Shown here one piece after another: positions 22,761-25,330 of a stretch of 25,330 bases of DNA (position 1 is the stretch's first letter; each line of letters begins with the position of its first letter). The DNA is taken from positions 1 to 25,330 of the forward strand of contig JBPCOJ010000135.1 in NCBI GenBank assembly GCA_051000345.1, written 5' to 3'. Under the pieces are notes generated by a model. The model saw only the letters and a list, made by a program, of their open reading frames with translations, searched no databases and was not told the origin of the DNA. The position numbers and the translations under genes were made by a program. Origin of the DNA: JBHENC01 sp051000345. GTDB lineage: Bacteria > Acidobacteriota > Blastocatellia > Pyrinomonadales > Pyrinomonadaceae.

Positions 22761-24671
22761 ATGAATATTCTCTCGCTTGAAAACATCTGTAAAAATTACG
22801 GCAGCGATCCGCTTTTCGAGAACGTCACCATCGGGCTGGAGGCGAACGAGAAGATCGGCATTATCGGCGCGAACGGTTCCGGGAAAACGACGCTTCTGCG
22901 AATCATCGCCGGAATGGAGACGCCCGACACGGGGCGCGTCACGCTCGCAGACGGGCGCGTGCTCGCCTTTTTGTCGCAGAATCAACCATTCGACGAAAAC
23001 GCGACGGTGCTCGAAACCATCTTCAACGCGAGCAGCGCCGTGATGAAATTAATCCGCGATTATGAAGCGGCGTGCCACGAGTTGGCGCTTAAGAACGGCA
23101 ACGATGACGCATTGCTGAACACCGTCGCAGACCTCGCGCACAAGCTCGAATCATCGGGCGGCTGGGAACTCGAAACCAATGCCCGAAGAGTGCTGGAGCG
23201 TCTCGGAATTACCGACACAACCGCGCGCATGGGAATGCTGTCGGGCGGGCAGCGCAAGCGCGTCGCGCTCGCGCATGAACTCATCGTCCGCCCCGATGTG
23301 CTGATCCTCGACGAGCCGACGAATCACCTAGACGCAGACACGGTCAACTGGCTCGAATCCTATCTCGCGCGCTACACGGGAACACTGTTGCTCGTGACGC
23401 ATGACCGTTATTTTCTTGACCGGGTAACGACGCGAATTCTGGAGATCGAGCGCGGCGCGGTGCAAAGCTTCGGCGGCAACTACGCCTATTATCTTGAAAA
23501 AAAGGAGGAGCAGGAAACACAGCGCGCCGTCGAAGGCCAAAAAAGGAAAATGATGATCCGGCACGAACTCGCGTGGCTGCGGCGCGGCGCAAAGGCGCGC
23601 ACGCGCAAATCGAAATCGCGCATCGACGCCGCGAAGGACTTGATGGCGCAGCCTGTCGATACCGCGAAGGCCGGGCTTGAAATAGCCGTCGGCTCGAGTC
23701 GTTTGGGAACGAAGGTCGTCGAACTGCACGAAGTGTCGAAGGCTTACGATGATCGAAAACTGATCGACGATTTCACATACATCATCAAGCGCGATGACCG
23801 CATAGGCATCATCGGGCCGAACGGCGCGGGCAAGACGACGCTGCTTGAAATCATCACAGGGCGCGTTCAGCCGGATAGTGGTTATGTGGAAATCGGGCAG
23901 ACGGTCAAGATCGGTTACTACGATCAGGAAAGCCGCGCGCTCGACGATGAACAGCGCGTCATCGATTACATACGCGAAGTCGCCGAGCATGTGCGGACAA
24001 TCGACGGCACGCTTATTACCGCGAGCCAGATGCTCGAAAGATTTCTGTTTCCGCCCGCCGCGCAGTATGCGCTCATCGGGAAATTGTCGGGCGGCGAACG
24101 GCGTAGATTATATTTGCTGCGCGTGCTGATGAACGCGCCGAATGTTTTGCTGCTCGACGAGCCGACGAACGATCTGGATATTCCCACGCTCATCGCGCTC
24201 GAAGAATATCTGGACGACTTCGCGGGCGCGCTCATCGTCGTCAGTCACGACCGCTATTTCCTAGACCGGACGATTAATCAAGTCTTCAGATTTGAAGGCG
24301 ACGGCACGGTGCGCGAGTATCCGGGAGACTACAGCGCTTATCTAGAGTTTCGCGCGCGCGAAGAAACCGCCAGAACAATCGAGACGCGCGCCGCAGCCGC
24401 AAGCGTCGCCAATCAAGCGAAGCCGATTGCGCAAAGTGAACCCGATGCCGCGCGCAAATTATCGTTCAAGGAAAAGCGCGAACTCGAAACGCTCGAATCA
24501 CGGATTGCGATTGCCGACGCAAGGAAAACCGACATCGAAACGCAGTTGAGTCTTCATTCAAGCGATGCCGCCAAAGTTCAATCCTTGTTTACAGAGCAGC
24601 AGCAACTGCTTCGACAACTCGAAGCGGACATGGAAAGATGGACTGTACTTGCCGAAAGAGCAGACGTGTAG
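22761..24671 (+). CDS. uup: ABC-F family ATPase Uup
   Basis: A soluble tandem ABC ATPase of 636 residues without membrane domains; ABC-F proteins act on ribosomes or, for Uup, also influence DNA branch migration and transposon excision. Domain 1 has Walker A GANGSGKTT (36-44), signature LSGGQ (~159) and LILDEPTNHLD. Domain 2 has GPNGAGKTT (~352), LSGGERRR and LLLDEPTNDLD. The inter-domain linker ELAWLRRGAKARTRKSKSRID is the Uup hallmark. A charged coiled-coil C-terminal domain (~555-630, LSFKEKRELETLESRIA...) fits Uup rather than EttA. ATG 22761 has only a weak site (TTAAG) and may be coupled to the channel gene 9 nt upstream. Confidence 0.94.
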   Translation: MNILSLENICKNYGSDPLFENVTIGLEANEKIGIIGANGSGKTTLLRIIAGMETPDTGRVTLADGRVLAFLSQNQPFDENATVLETIFNASSAVMKLIRDYEAACHELALKNGNDDALLNTVADLAHKLESSGGWELETNARRVLERLGITDTTARMGMLSGGQRKRVALAHELIVRPDVLILDEPTNHLDADTVNWLESYLARYTGTLLLVTHDRYFLDRVTTRILEIERGAVQSFGGNYAYYLEKKEEQETQRAVEGQKRKMMIRHELAWLRRGAKARTRKSKSRIDAAKDLMAQPVDTAKAGLEIAVGSSRLGTKVVELHEVSKAYDDRKLIDDFTYIIKRDDRIGIIGPNGAGKTTLLEIITGRVQPDSGYVEIGQTVKIGYYDQESRALDDEQRVIDYIREVAEHVRTIDGTLITASQMLERFLFPPAAQYALIGKLSGGERRRLYLLRVLMNAPNVLLLDEPTNDLDIPTLIALEEYLDDFAGALIVVSHDRYFLDRTINQVFRFEGDGTVREYPGDYSAYLEFRAREETARTIETRAAAASVANQAKPIAQSEPDAARKLSFKEKRELETLESRIAIADARKTDIETQLSLHSSDAAKVQSLFTEQQQLLRQLEADMERWTVLAERADV

Positions 24672-24730
24672 CAGTCAGTTAAAGTGATAGAGAAGTGGTA
24701 GCAAGTAATTGAAAAGGCGTGGAGGCTATT

Positions 24731-24982
24731 ATGGCTGGATGGGATGGAGATGCGCTGGCGGGGCAGATGGAGGAAGCGATGGAGCGGCAGCAGGAAGCAG
24801 CCGAAGCACGCTTGCGCAAAAAAACTGTTTCGCGTGAAGACCTCTCGCGCGCCGCCGAAATAGAGTCTCTGCGGCTCTCGAAGGCGCGCATCCAAAATCA
24901 ACTCGAACGCGCGACCAACCCTGCGCATCGCGCGATGCTAGAGCGGGCGCTTGCCGCCATAGAAAGTCAGATGAGCGAGTAG
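24731..24982 (+). CDS. Small helical hypothetical protein
   Basis: An 83-residue cytoplasmic protein with ATG 24731 and a perfect GGAGG site at 24721-24725. An in-frame GTG at 24719 overlaps that site and is unlikely. It is rich in Glu, Arg, Ala and Gln and predicted almost entirely helical, with a probable coiled-coil stretch (MEEAMERQQEAAEARLRKK) and a second helix pair (IESLRLSKARIQNQLERA, RAMLERALAAIESQM). It lies 59 nt after uup on the same strand. No family recognised; no signal peptide or membrane segment. Confidence 0.65.
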   Translation: MAGWDGDALAGQMEEAMERQQEAAEARLRKKTVSREDLSRAAEIESLRLSKARIQNQLERATNPAHRAMLERALAAIESQMSE

Positions 24983-25010
24983 AATTTGAAGCAAACGCAA
25001 CCCGCCGTTT

Positions 25011-25064
25011 GCGAAAGTGACAAAAACTGATTGAAGCGGCTGACAGTTTTCGTCATTCGCCGCT
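25011..25064 (+). terminator. Two mutually exclusive hairpins after the small helical gene
   Basis: Fold A pairs 25011-25029 (gcgaaagtgacaaaaactg) with 25044-25060 (cagttttcgtcattcgc), nearly complete with two bulges/mismatches. Fold B pairs agcggc+tgac (25035-25044) with gtca (25052-25055) and gccgct (25059-25064), with a 3-nt bulge. Both cannot form at once. It starts 28 nt after the stop at 24982. Confidence 0.4.
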
Positions 25065-25154
25065 GCGCGCGAGACGGCGATTGCGGCAAAGAATCTTAGC
25101 GGGTGCTTCAGCATATGATTTATCAATCACAATTCGGCTCGGATAAACGCAGGA

Positions 25155-25178
25155 AAACCCGGCTTGTTAACCGGGTTT
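25155..25178. terminator. Terminator-like stem-loop AAACCCGG/CCGGGTTT
   Basis: Perfect 8-bp arms (25155-25162 and 25171-25178) surround an 8-nt loop. The A-rich left flank and T-rich right edge make it usable in both directions. It probably closes the channel-uup-small gene unit, about 170 nt downstream of the last gene. Confidence 0.6.
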
Positions 25179-25330
25179 CTGAATAGGTGTGTAAACTGTA
25201 GGGATGCTCGGCGGGCGGCTGGCGGAAGCGGCAGGCTTTCGCTCAGAGAAGTGATGGCGGCGGGGTCACGTTTCATCCGTGCTGGCCGGTAATGTATAGA
25301 GCACGTCTCGTGCCATAGATTTTATTTTTC

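Larger units (their letters stand above)
24983..25330. other. Non-coding right end of the window
   Basis: 348 bases with no supported gene. It contains overlapping hairpins at 25011-25064 and a terminator-like stem at 25155-25178 (separate entries). At the far right a hairpin GCACG-TCT-CGTGC (25301-25313) is followed by a T-rich stretch (atagattttatttttc), which could end a short transcript. I looked for tRNA and SRP RNA features here and found none. Confidence 0.5.

Noticed and set aside
23328..23990. Minus-strand 220-codon frame
   Set aside because: It is antisense to uup, which has complete tandem ABC motifs.
25190..25330. SRP RNA, tRNA or riboswitch at the right end
   Set aside because: I could not find the conserved tetraloop/GGAAG region of SRP RNA, a T-arm GTTCGA, or a known aptamer core; only short hairpins are visible.

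Overview
The window looks like chromosomal DNA from a moderately GC-rich, Gram-negative, free-living bacterium. The gene content fits Acidobacteriota, perhaps class Blastocatellia: a dedicated exosortase pair, an S8 peptidase with short tandem C-terminal repeats, a GMC/gluconate-dehydrogenase-type operon, glycine-zipper stress proteins and many small helical hypotheticals. This placement is inferred from gene style, not from a marker gene. I see no rRNA, tRNA, CRISPR array, insertion sequence or prophage. The extreme left end holds a 24-base C homopolymer and may be a poor contig edge.

Layout. Positions 1-1677 (+): the tail of an unidentified membrane protein, a two-helix membrane protein, dUTPase (dut), a DUF4186 protein and a hot-dog thioesterase. 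Positions 2023-5779 (+): a compact three-gene protein-sorting operon with a membrane/VIT/vWA-like protein ending in a PEP-CTERM signal, an exosortase with its Cys-Arg-His triad, and a small exported protein resembling exosortase-associated EpsI proteins. Positions 5807-7843 (-): a membrane HD-GYP/GAF signalling protein. Positions 7916-10075 (-): a secreted subtilisin-like protease. Positions 15003-10444 (-): a four-gene operon of short-chain dehydrogenase, gluconate 2-dehydrogenase subunit 3-like protein, GMC flavoprotein and GH1-like glycosidase. Positions 15431-18106 (+): a membrane-anchored thioredoxin, a b-type cytochrome and a Tat-exported sulfite-oxidase-family molybdoenzyme. Positions 18228-18703 (+): two small helical proteins. 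Positions 18861-20525 (+): a 96-residue unknown, a GrdB-family protein interrupted by two in-frame TGA codons, and gluconokinase. Positions 21366-20662 (-): a glycine-zipper stress protein. Positions 21765-24982 (+): a KirBac-type potassium channel, the ABC-F ATPase Uup and a small helical protein.

The standout is the gene at 19138-19932. The open frame is broken only by two TGA codons nine bases apart, giving C-P-A-U-P-I-U-H-Q-S if both are read as selenocysteine. A GC-rich hairpin sits 11 nt after the second TGA, at a distance suitable for a bacterial SECIS element for both codons. Ordinary gene calling would split it in two or call it a pseudogene. Also notable are the self-contained exosortase operon, preceded by a long inverted repeat, and a molybdoenzyme carrying an 80-residue charge-segregated low-complexity insert just before its Mo-ligand cysteine.
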